A stretch of 64,000 nucleotides of DNA from Nocardioides albus (GCF_014648255.1 NZ_BMQT01000001.1:62001-126000); one strand, 5' to 3'; shown: positions 49,094 through 56,778, counted from the first letter of the stretch. The notes: generated by a model not told the origin, from the sequence alone. Made by a program: numbers and translations.

Positions 49094-50106
49094 CGCGACG
49101 CACCGCGGTCTTCGGTGCGATCGTCGTGCTCGTCACCGCCGGTGTGACGGCGTACGCCCTCTCCGCGATCGCGGAGAACGACCGCCGTACGTCCACTGCG
49201 ACCGCCGCGACGACCACCTCCCTGGCGCAGATCGAGAAGGGGCCGCGGATCCTGTTCCGCCACACCGGACGCGACGCCGACTACGGCCACGTCGGCGCGG
49301 TGGCGCTCGCTGCCCCCGACGGCGCCCGGGCGCTCACGGACCGGAGCTGTGACCGGGTCCACGCCCAGGAGGAGTCGATCTCCTGCCTGGCTACCGAGCG
49401 CGGCGTGGTGAGCCGCTACCGGGCCACCGACCTGGCGACCTCGACGCCGGGCAAGCCGTGGCGGGAGGTCGACGGGACCGATCTGCCCGGGCTGCCCAGC
49501 CGCACCCGGATCTCGCCCGACGGGAAGCTCGTCGCCTCGACGGTGTTCGTGAACGGCGACTCCTACATGGTCAGCGGGTTCTCGACGCGCACCCTCATCC
49601 GCCGGATCGGCGGCGCGAGCTACGGCGACCTGGAGCGGTTCACGCTGGTCGTCGACGGCCGCCGGGTCGCCCCCGTGGACCGCAACATCTGGGGCATCAC
49701 CTTCGCCGATGACGGTCGCACCTTCTACGCCACCGTCGCCACCGGCGGTCGCACCTTCCTGGCCCGCGGCGACCTCACCGAACGCTCGCTGACGACCATC
49801 GCCGACCACGTCGAGTGCCCCTCGCTCTCTCCTGACGGCACCCGGATCGCGTTCAAGGAGGCCGGCGAGGACGGCACCCTGTGGACGCCGGCGGTCCTCG
49901 ACCTCGCCACCGGGCGACGCACCGTCCTCGCCGGCGAGACCCACAGCGTCGACGACCAGATCGAGTGGCTCGACGATGACACGCTCCTCTACGGTCTGGC
50001 CCGCGAGGACGAGTCGGTCAGCGACGTCTGGGCCCTCGACACCTCGACCGCTGCCACTCCTCGGGTGCTGATCCCGGAGGCGTCCTCCCCCGCGGTCGTA
50101 CGCTGA
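49090..50106 (+). CDS. membrane-anchored TolB-like beta-propeller protein
   Basis: 338 residues. An N-terminal membrane anchor (TAVFGAIVVLVTAGVTAYAL) is followed by repeating WD/TolB-like blades: FRHTGRDADYGHV, RISPDGKLVASTVFVNG, GITFADDGRTFYATVATGG, and SLSPDGTRIAFKEAGEDG near residue 255. The repeats have the SPDG-x-(K/R)-(L/I)-(V/A) signature of TolB-type propellers. It is probably a periplasm-facing interaction protein. GTG start overlaps the MFS stop. Its local envelope context supports a role in sensing or assembly, but no specific partner is visible. Confidence 0.78.
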   Translation: MTRRTAVFGAIVVLVTAGVTAYALSAIAENDRRTSTATAATTTSLAQIEKGPRILFRHTGRDADYGHVGAVALAAPDGARALTDRSCDRVHAQEESISCLATERGVVSRYRATDLATSTPGKPWREVDGTDLPGLPSRTRISPDGKLVASTVFVNGDSYMVSGFSTRTLIRRIGGASYGDLERFTLVVDGRRVAPVDRNIWGITFADDGRTFYATVATGGRTFLARGDLTERSLTTIADHVECPSLSPDGTRIAFKEAGEDGTLWTPAVLDLATGRRTVLAGETHSVDDQIEWLDDDTLLYGLAREDESVSDVWALDTSTAATPRVLIPEASSPAVVR

Positions 50107-50107
50107 A

Positions 50108-50115
50108 TCGGGTAT
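50108..50115 (+). promoter_or_regulatory. recurrent TCGGGTAT site (F)
   Basis: TCGGGTAT starts one base after the TolB-like gene's stop and ends 52 bases before the ATG at 50167, half the distance seen for sites C-E. Confidence 0.4.
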
Positions 50116-50166
50116 GCATCGCGGGCCCGGCACGCGGGAACTGTCCGGTGTCGGTTTGCTGGACGG

Positions 50167-50799
50167 ATGACCGTTGAGGAGACGCGGGCCGAACCCCGGA
50201 TCGAGCCCCGGATCGAGCCCAGCGCCGACGTCGACGACCGTGCCGTGATCGGCGCCGGGACCCGCATCTGGCACCTGGCCCAGGTCCGCGAGCACGCCCG
50301 GGTCGGTAGCGAGTGCAACATCGGCCGCGGGGCGTACGTCGGTCCCGGGGTCGTGGTGGGCGACCGCTGCAAGATCCAGAACCATGCTCTGGTCTACGAG
50401 CCCGCGATGCTCGAGGACGGCGCGTTCGTGGGCCCGGCGGTGGTCTTCACCAACGACTACCTGCCCCGTGCCGTCAACCCGGACGGCACCCTCAAGGACG
50501 GCGACGACTGGGACGCCGTGGGCGTGACGGTACGCACCGGCGCGAGCATCGGCGCGCGCGCCGTCTGCGTCGCTCCGGTCACGATCGGCGCCTGGGCGAT
50601 GGTCGCGGCGGGTGCTGTGGTCACCCGCGACGTACCGGACCACGCACTCGTCGTCGGCGTTCCGGCCCGGCAGGTCGGCTGGGTCGGGCATGCCGGTGCG
50701 CCGCTGGTCGCCGAGGGCGACGCCTGGCGCTGCCCGACGACCGGCACCCGCTATGGGTTGGGCGGCCCGAATGCGGACGCCGGCCTGGTCGTGCTCTGA
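50167..50799 (+). CDS. WbpD/WlbB-like UDP-amino-sugar N-acetyltransferase
   Basis: 210-residue hexapeptide-repeat (left-handed beta-helix) acetyltransferase. VIGAGTRIWHLAQVREHARV near residue 25, IGRGAYVGPGVVVGDRCKIQ, VFTNDYLPRAVNPDG near residue 96 and GAWAMVAAGAVVTRDVPDHA near residue 150 form the pattern of WbpD/WlbB enzymes that N-acetylate the C3 amino group of a UDP-2-acetamido-3-amino-glucuronate. GGACGG precedes the ATG. A short tandem repeat gives EPRIEPRIEP at the N-terminus. It lies 17 kb from the DegT gene it would follow biochemically, so the pathway is dispersed across the locus. Confidence 0.86.
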   Translation: MTVEETRAEPRIEPRIEPSADVDDRAVIGAGTRIWHLAQVREHARVGSECNIGRGAYVGPGVVVGDRCKIQNHALVYEPAMLEDGAFVGPAVVFTNDYLPRAVNPDGTLKDGDDWDAVGVTVRTGASIGARAVCVAPVTIGAWAMVAAGAVVTRDVPDHALVVGVPARQVGWVGHAGAPLVAEGDAWRCPTTGTRYGLGGPNADAGLVVL

Positions 50800-50810
50800 C
50801 GAGCGAGGCG

Positions 50811-51488
50811 TCAGGTGGCCCGCCACTCGGCCTTGTGAGCGATGCTGACCGCGGCGATCTGCGAGGAGACCCCGAGCTTGGCCAGAATCGACTTGACCTG
50901 CGTACGCACCGTCGCCTCGGCGACGACCCGGATCTTGGCGATCTCACCGACCGTGGAGCCGTTCATCAGGAGCTCGAGCACCTGCGACTCCCGCGGGGAG
51001 AGCTCGGCGAGCCGGCGACGGGACTCGATGACTGCCTTCTCCTGCCCCGCCCACGCCCTGATCCAGCGCTCACGGTCCTCGACGTCGAGCACGCTGAGAC
51101 CGTAGTTGAGCCTGCGTACGGTGCCCAGGATCTCGCCCAGGGGCACCGTCTTGGACAGCACCGTCCGGGCCCCGGCGTGCAGCGCATGGCCCCAGCGGGC
51201 CTCGTCGGTCGAGCTCGTCACCACGACCACGTCGGCACCTGCCCTCGCCAGCGGGGCGATGAGACGTACGCCGGAACCGTGCTGCCCCAGATCGAGGTCG
51301 AGCAGCACGATGCGTGGCTGCGAGCGCATGATCAGCGAGGCGAGCCTCGCCTCCGACGGCGGCTCCTCCGGAAGGTCGATGCGGCGCGCGTCGTAACCCT
51401 CGAAGGTGAGCGCCATCTCGAGCGACTCGGCGAACAGGGTGTGGTCGTCGACGAGGACGACCTTCAGCCGTTTACGTGGCGACACCAT
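50811..51488 (-). CDS. LuxR-family (NarL type) response regulator
   Basis: 225-residue response regulator. The receiver domain has the acidic pair in VVLVDDHTLFAESLEMAL, the phosphoacceptor Asp in IVLLDLDLGQHGSG near residue 62, and VVVTSSTDEA and LSKTVP for the conserved Ser/Thr and Lys. The C-terminal LuxR HTH is LSPRESQVLELLMNGSTVGE followed by IAKIRVVAEATVRTQVKSIL. The start at 51488 has AGGAG nine bases upstream. It overlaps the histidine kinase gene by 17 bases, so the pair is one unit. A good candidate for controlling the polysaccharide locus and its recurrent intergenic octamer, but that is a hypothesis. Confidence 0.88.
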   Translation of the reverse strand: MVSPRKRLKVVLVDDHTLFAESLEMALTFEGYDARRIDLPEEPPSEARLASLIMRSQPRIVLLDLDLGQHGSGVRLIAPLARAGADVVVVTSSTDEARWGHALHAGARTVLSKTVPLGEILGTVRRLNYGLSVLDVEDRERWIRAWAGQEKAVIESRRRLAELSPRESQVLELLMNGSTVGEIAKIRVVAEATVRTQVKSILAKLGVSSQIAAVSIAHKAEWRAT

Positions 51489-52227
51489 GGCGGCTCTCCT
51501 GGTCCGAGGCGTCCGAGGCGTCCGAGGCGTGCGGTCCGTCGGCCTCGTCGTCGGCACAGCCGAGCAGCGGGATGCCGAGGACGAACGTGGTGCGCTCACC
51601 GGACTCGGCGAGCTCCAGATAGCCGCCCTGCCGCTCCATCAGATCGCGCGCGGCATGGAGGCCGATGCCGTGGCCGGCGGAGCCTGGTCCGCTCACACCC
51701 CAGGCGAAGATCCGTCTGCGGAGCTCCGGAGCGACGCCCGGCCCGTCGTCCGTCACGGCGATCTCGACGCAGGTGCTCGAACGGTCGGCCGCACGTACGT
51801 CGATCCGGACCGGCCCGCTCCCGTGGGCTGCGGCATTGTCGAGAAGCACGTTGAGCGCTTCGGTCATCTGGTCGGCGTCACCGAGCGCCAGCATGCGGCT
51901 GGGGCGCCACTCGACCTCCGTCCCCTTGGCCTCGTGGGCCAGGACGATGGTGCCCACCACGGCGTCGAGGTCGATCACCTCAGCGACCTCGTCCACCTGC
52001 TCGCCGGCCCGCAGGTTCGGCATCTCCGAGCCGACGTACTCCTGCTGTTTCCGGACCATCCGCTCGAGCCGTTGCAGCTCGCTCTGCGCCATCTGCGCCA
52101 GCGCGGCTCGCCGGTCCCCGTCGATCGCGGCGGGCGAGTTCAGCAGCGTGGTCGCTGCCCGGACCCCGGCCAGCGCGGAGGCAACCTCGTGGAGCCGGGC
52201 GCGCTCGTCCCGACCGCCTCTTGACAT
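51472..52227 (-). CDS. soluble sensor histidine kinase
   Basis: 251 residues from the ATG at 52227, preceded by GGGGAGAG at good spacing; a longer reading would add unlikely residues. No transmembrane helix. An H-box-like RLHEVASALAGVRAATTLL lies near residue 12, a linker helix contains LQRLERMVRKQQEYVG, and the ATPase domain has the N box ALNVLLDNAAAHGSG, G1 DDGPGVA and G2 GSAGHGIGLHAARDLMERQG. The C-terminal tail holds a (DAS)2 repeat from three copies of GTCCGAGGC. A cytosolic kinase with no sensor domain must receive its signal from another protein. Cotranscribed with the LuxR-type regulator. Confidence 0.85.
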   Translation of the reverse strand: MSRGGRDERARLHEVASALAGVRAATTLLNSPAAIDGDRRAALAQMAQSELQRLERMVRKQQEYVGSEMPNLRAGEQVDEVAEVIDLDAVVGTIVLAHEAKGTEVEWRPSRMLALGDADQMTEALNVLLDNAAAHGSGPVRIDVRAADRSSTCVEIAVTDDGPGVAPELRRRIFAWGVSGPGSAGHGIGLHAARDLMERQGGYLELAESGERTTFVLGIPLLGCADDEADGPHASDASDASDQESRHGVAT

Positions 52228-52472
52228 CGACAAACTCTCCCCTGGTGACTCGAGCTGCGCCCTCCCAGACACAGCGAGGCAGGTGAAACTTGTGCGGACC
52301 CCGACAACCGACATGAACCGCCGCCTATGCGGAAGGACCCTACTCACTCACGCCCCCAGGCGTATTTACCTCCCCATTCTTGATTACCGGCCGTTACCGA
52401 CTGTTGCCTGAAATTGAGGAATCGTGAGGAGTTGGGCTCCCGACCCGGGGCTGTGCCGGATTCCCTGTTCGG
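52228..52472. promoter_or_regulatory. divergent control region with TGCCTGAAATTGAG element, copy 2
   Basis: A 245-bp gap between the histidine kinase (leftward) and the LCP gene (rightward) with no gene. It carries TGCCTGAAATTGAG at 52405-52418, 54 bases before the LCP start; the identical 14-mer sits 54 bases before the 47140 start. No other clear operator seen. Confidence 0.55.
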
Positions 52473-53528
52473 ATGGTCATGCTCGATCACCCGCCCGCGC
52501 CGGGGTGGCGTCGGCGTGCCCGCAAACCGTTGATCGGCCTGCTGGTGTGCCTGCTCCTGCTCTGCGCCGCGTCGCTGGCCGGCGTCCTGTGGCTCCAGGC
52601 GAAGGTGGAGAGCAACCTCCAGCGGCTGCCCGACACGTTCACCGGGCTCACCGATCGGCCGGCCAAGCCGACCTCCGGATCGGCCGCGGACGCGGTGAAC
52701 ATCCTGGTCCTCGGCACCGACACCCGGTCCGACGCTCCCACCACCGGCGCCGAGGCACCCGGCTGGGTGCCGGGGCAGGCACGGTCAGACACGATGCTGC
52801 TCATCCATCTCGACGGTGACCGCCGCTCGGCCTCGGTGATCTCGATCCCGCGCGACTCCTGGGTCGACATCCCCGGCCACGGGAAGGGCAAGGTCAACTG
52901 GGCCTACTCCTTCGGTGGCCCCAACCTGACGGTCGAGACCGTCGAGAAGATGACCGACGTACGCATCGACCATCTCGCGACCGTCGACTGGGGCGGCTTC
53001 GAGGCACTCACCGACGCCATCGGCGGCGTCGACATCGACATCCCGAAGACCGTCTACGACTCGGCCCGCGACGTCCGCTGGGAGGCCGGACGCCACCACC
53101 TCGACGGCGAGCAGGCCCTCCTCTACGTACGCCAGCGCCACGGCCTCCAGGACGGCGACCTCGACCGTGTCGCCCGCCAGCAGGCCTTCCTCCGGACTCT
53201 GCTCGCGCAGACTCTCGAGCAGGAGCTGCGCAAGAACCCGGACCAGGTGCTCGACCTCATCGCCCTCTTCGCGAAGCACGCCTCCGTCGACGAGGACTGG
53301 TCGACGACCCAGATGGCCAAGCTCGCCGCCTCCCTCCGCAACCTCCGAACCAACGACATCAGCTACCTCACCGTCCCCACCGACGGCACCGGAATGGTCG
53401 GAGACCAGTCGGTCGTACGCCTCGACCCCTCCCGCGACCGCGACCTGTGGCGCGCTGTGCGGGAGGACCGGATGGCCGCCTGGGCCGACGACAACCCGGA
53501 CCTGCTGACGCCCGACGTCGTCCGCTGA
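52473..53528 (+). CDS. LytR-CpsA-Psr (LCP) family cell-wall glycopolymer ligase
   Basis: 351-residue membrane-anchored enzyme transferring lipid-diphosphate-linked glycopolymers to peptidoglycan. Short cytoplasmic N-terminus, one transmembrane helix (PLIGLLVCLLLLCAASLAGV), then the LCP domain: VNILVLGTDTRSDA near residue 74, GQARSDTMLLIHLDGDRRSA (catalytic Arg/Asp region), VISIPRDSWVDIPGHGKGKV near residue 130, and LLYVRQRHGLQDGDLDRVARQ near residue 212 carrying the conserved polyprenyl-phosphate-binding Arg residues. It suggests that at least one glycan of this locus is attached to the wall. ATG at 52473 or 52479. Confidence 0.93.
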   Translation: MVMLDHPPAPGWRRRARKPLIGLLVCLLLLCAASLAGVLWLQAKVESNLQRLPDTFTGLTDRPAKPTSGSAADAVNILVLGTDTRSDAPTTGAEAPGWVPGQARSDTMLLIHLDGDRRSASVISIPRDSWVDIPGHGKGKVNWAYSFGGPNLTVETVEKMTDVRIDHLATVDWGGFEALTDAIGGVDIDIPKTVYDSARDVRWEAGRHHLDGEQALLYVRQRHGLQDGDLDRVARQQAFLRTLLAQTLEQELRKNPDQVLDLIALFAKHASVDEDWSTTQMAKLAASLRNLRTNDISYLTVPTDGTGMVGDQSVVRLDPSRDRDLWRAVREDRMAAWADDNPDLLTPDVVR

Positions 53529-53554
53529 GCCGGGCGGGTCACTCGCCGGATCGG

Positions 53555-54520
53555 TCACTCATCGGATCGCCACTCCGATGCCCGCTCGTGGTCGTGGGCA
53601 GGGACCACCTTCACCGAGGACGGCAGGGCGTGGAGACGATGCAGGGTGCGCCAGGTCTGCTCACGGTCCACGTCCACGAGACAGCCGGGGAAGCCGGAGC
53701 GCTGACGCAGATGATCGATCTGCAGCCCGTGCCACGCGGCGTCCCCGACGAGCAGGACGGGGCCCTCCTCGGTGGCGAGCAGGACGCCGACACTGCCGGG
53801 CGTGTGGCCGGCGAGGTCCACCAGCACGACGCTGCCGTCGCCGAAGAGATCGTGGCTCCGCTCGAAGGTGAGCAGCGGTGGCCCGTCGAGAGTGAACTCC
53901 CGGAGCTCTCGATCCGCGAGCCCACGGCGTACGCCGCCCACCGGCGCCTGCTCTCCGGCGGCCGCCCACGCCAGCTCCTCGTCGTGGAGGACGGCAGGCA
54001 GACCCGGGAGGTCGAGCAGCCCGGAGACGTGGTCCCAGTGTGCGTGGGTGCTCAGCGCGAAGTCCGGCCTCACCCCCGCCGCGTCGAGGGCCTCGACCGT
54101 CGGGATCGTCGTCGCCGGCGGCCGTACGATCCGCCGCAGCAGCGGCTGGAGCTCGGCCACCGCCTGCGCATCAGCGTCTCGCGGCACCGCCGGGTCGATG
54201 AGAACCGTCGCCTCCGGATGGTGGACCACGAACGACTGCAGGCTCAGCCGCCCGGCCCCCGGCATCCCCTCGTACAACACCCGACTCGGCACCGGCCGCG
54301 GCCGTTGCCGCAACGTCTGCAGCCGGACGGTCCTCGTCGCAGTCGGCAGCGGCTCCTGAGCACGCTCCGACAACGAGGACAGCAGACGGCGGTCGGCTCG
54401 CCTCGGCGCCACGAACGAGCGTGCTCCCGCGACAGCCGTCTCCACCAGCTGGCGTGAGGTGTAGGCGGCGGGCAGCGAGTCGAGTCCTGCGAAGGGATTG
54501 GGCCGGGTGCGTAGTTCCAT
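53555..54520 (-). CDS. metallo-beta-lactamase-fold hydrolase
   Basis: 321-residue cytoplasmic hydrolase. The metal ligand motif H-x-H-x-D-H is in LSTHAHWDHVSGLLDLPGLP, followed by a VDLAGHTPGSVGVLLATEEG block and the terminal VVPAHDHERA. The N-terminal 90 residues are an Arg-rich extension. Substrate unknown; candidates are lactones, thioesters or phosphodiesters. The ATG at 54520 is seven bases from a TAGCGT -10, so the message is probably leaderless. It is divergent from a MerR-family regulator whose operator sits in the 19-bp spacer of its promoter. Confidence 0.85.
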   Translation of the reverse strand: MELRTRPNPFAGLDSLPAAYTSRQLVETAVAGARSFVAPRRADRRLLSSLSERAQEPLPTATRTVRLQTLRQRPRPVPSRVLYEGMPGAGRLSLQSFVVHHPEATVLIDPAVPRDADAQAVAELQPLLRRIVRPPATTIPTVEALDAAGVRPDFALSTHAHWDHVSGLLDLPGLPAVLHDEELAWAAAGEQAPVGGVRRGLADRELREFTLDGPPLLTFERSHDLFGDGSVVLVDLAGHTPGSVGVLLATEEGPVLLVGDAAWHGLQIDHLRQRSGFPGCLVDVDREQTWRTLHRLHALPSSVKVVPAHDHERASEWRSDE

Positions 54521-54527
54521 GCCTCGA

Positions 54528-54558
54528 ACGCTAGAACTTAAGGTCGACCTGAAGGCAA
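54528..54558 (-). promoter_or_regulatory. MerR-type promoter with 19-bp spacer and internal palindrome
   Basis: On the minus strand, -35 TTGCCT (54558-54553) and -10 TAGCGT (54533-54528) are separated by exactly 19 bases. The spacer contains most of CTTCAGGTCGACCTTAAG (54554-54537), a palindrome with one mismatched pair. This over-long spacer is the hallmark of MerR-activated promoters. The metallo-beta-lactamase-fold gene starts seven bases after the -10. Confidence 0.8.
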
Positions 54559-54567
54559 GATGTTTCC

Positions 54568-54966
54568 ATGCGAATCTCACTGGCCGCCGACCTCGTCGGC
54601 GTACCCGCCCACGTCCTCCGACACTGGGAGGACGAAGGGGTGCTCGCGCCGAGTCGGCGGAACGGAAACCAGCGAGACTTCACCGACCAGCACGTGAACG
54701 AGGCAAGAATCATCCATCGCCTTCGCCAAGCCGGCATCGGCCTCGCCGAGATCAGAGAGCTCCGATCATCCCCGCCAGGCCACCGCTCGGCCCGACTGAC
54801 AGCCTCGGCCGAGCGAATGGCCGCCGAGGCGGACCGACTCAATGCCGCGGCGTCCTTCCTGCGCCACACCGCGGAGTGTGTGCACCCGGTCGTCGACGAG
54901 TGCCGGCAGTGCCGCGACTACGCGATCGCCGGAGGCCTGCGAAGCACCCTCAAGACGCCGGCCTAG
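54568..54966 (+). CDS. MerR-family transcriptional regulator
   Basis: 132-residue activator. N-terminal winged HTH SLAADLVGVPAHVLRHWEDE with the wing SRRNGNQRDFTDQHVNEARI, a coiled-coil-like helix (SAERMAAEADRLNAAASFLR near residue 80) and a Cys-containing C-terminal tail (CVHPVVDECRQCRDYA) that could bind a metal or sense redox. The recognised operator lies directly upstream in the divergent promoter at 54528-54558. Ligand unknown. Confidence 0.87.
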   Translation: MRISLAADLVGVPAHVLRHWEDEGVLAPSRRNGNQRDFTDQHVNEARIIHRLRQAGIGLAEIRELRSSPPGHRSARLTASAERMAAEADRLNAAASFLRHTAECVHPVVDECRQCRDYAIAGGLRSTLKTPA

Positions 54967-55446
54967 CTAGCGGACCACCTCGAGCGGCCCCTCCTCGGGC
55001 GTCGGCGGCTCGAACCTCTCGAAGTACTCCACCGCCGTCTGCTCGGTGAGCGGCCAGTCGTCCGCCCTCCTGCCGTGTCTGTCGCCGAGCCGGCTCAGGA
55101 TGGTCTCGAGACTCGTCGCGATGTAGACGGTCTCCGGCACGATGCCCTGCGGTGCGAGCAGTGCGCGGAACTCATCGCGTTGCCGGCGGAACCAGAATCC
55201 GAAGTCGAGCACGACATCGTCCCCGGCCGCTACATGGCGCAGCAAGCGCACCTTCAGCTCGGCCGCCACCTCGGCGACCACTTCGGAGGAGGGCATCGTC
55301 GTGATTCCGCGATCCCAGAACTCCACCTCGAACGACAAACGCGTCCACCCCTCTTCCTCCAGGCGCTTGGCGTAGGTCGTCTTGCCGGCACCACCCGGCC
55401 CGCACATCATCACGACGCGGGGTCGTCGCGTCTTGTCCACATCCAT
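54967..55446 (-). CDS. P-loop kinase / AAA-type ATPase (shikimate- or zeta-like)
   Basis: 159-residue soluble nucleotide-binding protein. Walker A VVMMCGPGGAGKTTYAKRLE lies near residue 11 and a Walker-B-like DDVVLDFGFWFRRQRDEFRA near residue 76. The fold is that of small nucleotide or sugar kinases and zeta toxin relatives. No antitoxin partner is adjacent, so a toxin role is not favoured. Its stop abuts the convergent MerR stop with no spacer. Phosphoryl acceptor unknown. Confidence 0.78.
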   Translation of the reverse strand: MDVDKTRRPRVVMMCGPGGAGKTTYAKRLEEEGWTRLSFEVEFWDRGITTMPSSEVVAEVAAELKVRLLRHVAAGDDVVLDFGFWFRRQRDEFRALLAPQGIVPETVYIATSLETILSRLGDRHGRRADDWPLTEQTAVEYFERFEPPTPEEGPLEVVR

Positions 55447-55503
55447 CGGGCCGAGATTACGCTCATCGCTGATCTCGATCCGATCGGACTTGATCCCACA
55501 CCT

Positions 55504-56778
55504 CTAGGAGCGGCGGGCGAACCGGACGGTGCCATCCGGTAGGCGTTCATGGGTGTAGGCAGGGTTGTGCGCCAGGCGGTGATGGTGGGGACACAGCAGG
55601 ACCCCGTCCTTGAGATCCGTCCTTCCGCCGGCGACCCAGGGGTTGAGGTGGTGCGCATCGCACCATTCCGGGGGCATGTCACAGCCCTCGGCTTGGCAGC
55701 ACTTCTGCTGGAGTCGCATGGCTTTGCGTTGGATGGGCACGAAGATTCTGCTGTCTCGGCCGGCGTCGAGGACTTCACTTTCTCCGCCGAGGACCCAGGG
55801 GATGATGGTGGCGTTGCACGCCATCCGCCGGGCCTCGGCGGCGGTGATGGTGGTGCCGTTGGTCTCGTCGTAGCCCAGCGTGGCGATGCCGAGGTCCTTG
55901 CGGAGCTCCTCGAGGGAGATCACCACGTTGACGACGGTCGCGTCACCACCATGACGAGGCAACGTGCTGGGGTCGATGGTCTCGATCAACCTGGCGAACC
56001 CTTGCCCCATGAGCCGTTCCCACGGCGGCAACGGGGAGCCTTTGACGATGAGCTGCTGCTTACGGGGTTGTGCCCACGCCTCGACCTGCCGTTTGAACCG
56101 CATCCCGATCGCGGTCGGCAGCACACCGTCGAACCCGATGGTGCCGTCGTGGTTGTCCCAGACCCGTAGCGCGGTCTTCTGCTGGGCACGTTCCTCCTCG
56201 GCCAGGAGTGTTTTGGCCTCGGCATCCTCGAACCGGACAGGGTCGACCTCGACCAGGATCCGTTTGCCCACGATCCGCAGCTCGTTGGCGGTCATCTCTG
56301 CGGCGTACTCGACCAGCAGCTTCTCCGCCAGGACCAGGTCCTCGCTAGTCGCGACTGGATCAGCATCGACCTTGTCGAGCGCACGAGTGATGACCCGGGC
56401 CTTGTCCTGGGAGACGACACCCTCAGCCAAGCCGGCAGCGACCAGCTCATACCGAGCCACGGCAACAGCGAGCTTGATCTGGGCGCGGGCGGCACCTTTG
56501 TCGACAACCAGCTCGGCCCGCATCCAGGCCGAGGCGTCCTTGTCACCGGTCTCAGCAGCGATATCTCCAGAGGAAGCCAGAATCCGCAGCCTCAACGCGG
56601 CCTGCTGGGCTTGGAGTTTCTCGACCCGGGCCAGGACGTCCTTCTTCTGCCTGGTCCGCCAATAGTCCGGGTCCATCGCAAGCAACCCAGCGAGGGAGGT
56701 TTCGATGGCGTCAAGAGCCGCTCCGATCGCATCAGCGGGGTTGGTGCCCCAGTGATCGATGCTGCTGTCCAGACTCAT
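55504..56778 (-). CDS. DUF222-HNH endonuclease-family protein
   Basis: 424 residues. The long helical DUF222 domain runs from about residue 25 to 300 (ALRLRILASSGDIAAETGDK, VVDKGAARAQIKLAVAVARY), followed by the HNH motif near residue 385: EWCDAHHLNPWVAGGRTDLK then GVLLCPHHHRLAH. Such proteins are abundant, multi-copy families in actinobacteria, with no firmly established role; an HNH nuclease fold is clear. It is monocistronic and borders the repeat-rich gap on its upstream side. Confidence 0.87.
   Translation of the reverse strand: MSLDSSIDHWGTNPADAIGAALDAIETSLAGLLAMDPDYWRTRQKKDVLARVEKLQAQQAALRLRILASSGDIAAETGDKDASAWMRAELVVDKGAARAQIKLAVAVARYELVAAGLAEGVVSQDKARVITRALDKVDADPVATSEDLVLAEKLLVEYAAEMTANELRIVGKRILVEVDPVRFEDAEAKTLLAEEERAQQKTALRVWDNHDGTIGFDGVLPTAIGMRFKRQVEAWAQPRKQQLIVKGSPLPPWERLMGQGFARLIETIDPSTLPRHGGDATVVNVVISLEELRKDLGIATLGYDETNGTTITAAEARRMACNATIIPWVLGGESEVLDAGRDSRIFVPIQRKAMRLQQKCCQAEGCDMPPEWCDAHHLNPWVAGGRTDLKDGVLLCPHHHRLAHNPAYTHERLPDGTVRFARRS

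Noticed and set aside
54967-55446. Zeta-type toxin of a toxin-antitoxin pair
   Set aside because: P-loop resemblance only; there is no small antitoxin gene beside it and the neighbour is a convergent MerR regulator.
55504-56778. Homing endonuclease or mobile element carrying the HNH motif
   Set aside because: The DUF222-HNH architecture is a common resident gene family in this group, and no target-site or insertion boundaries are visible.
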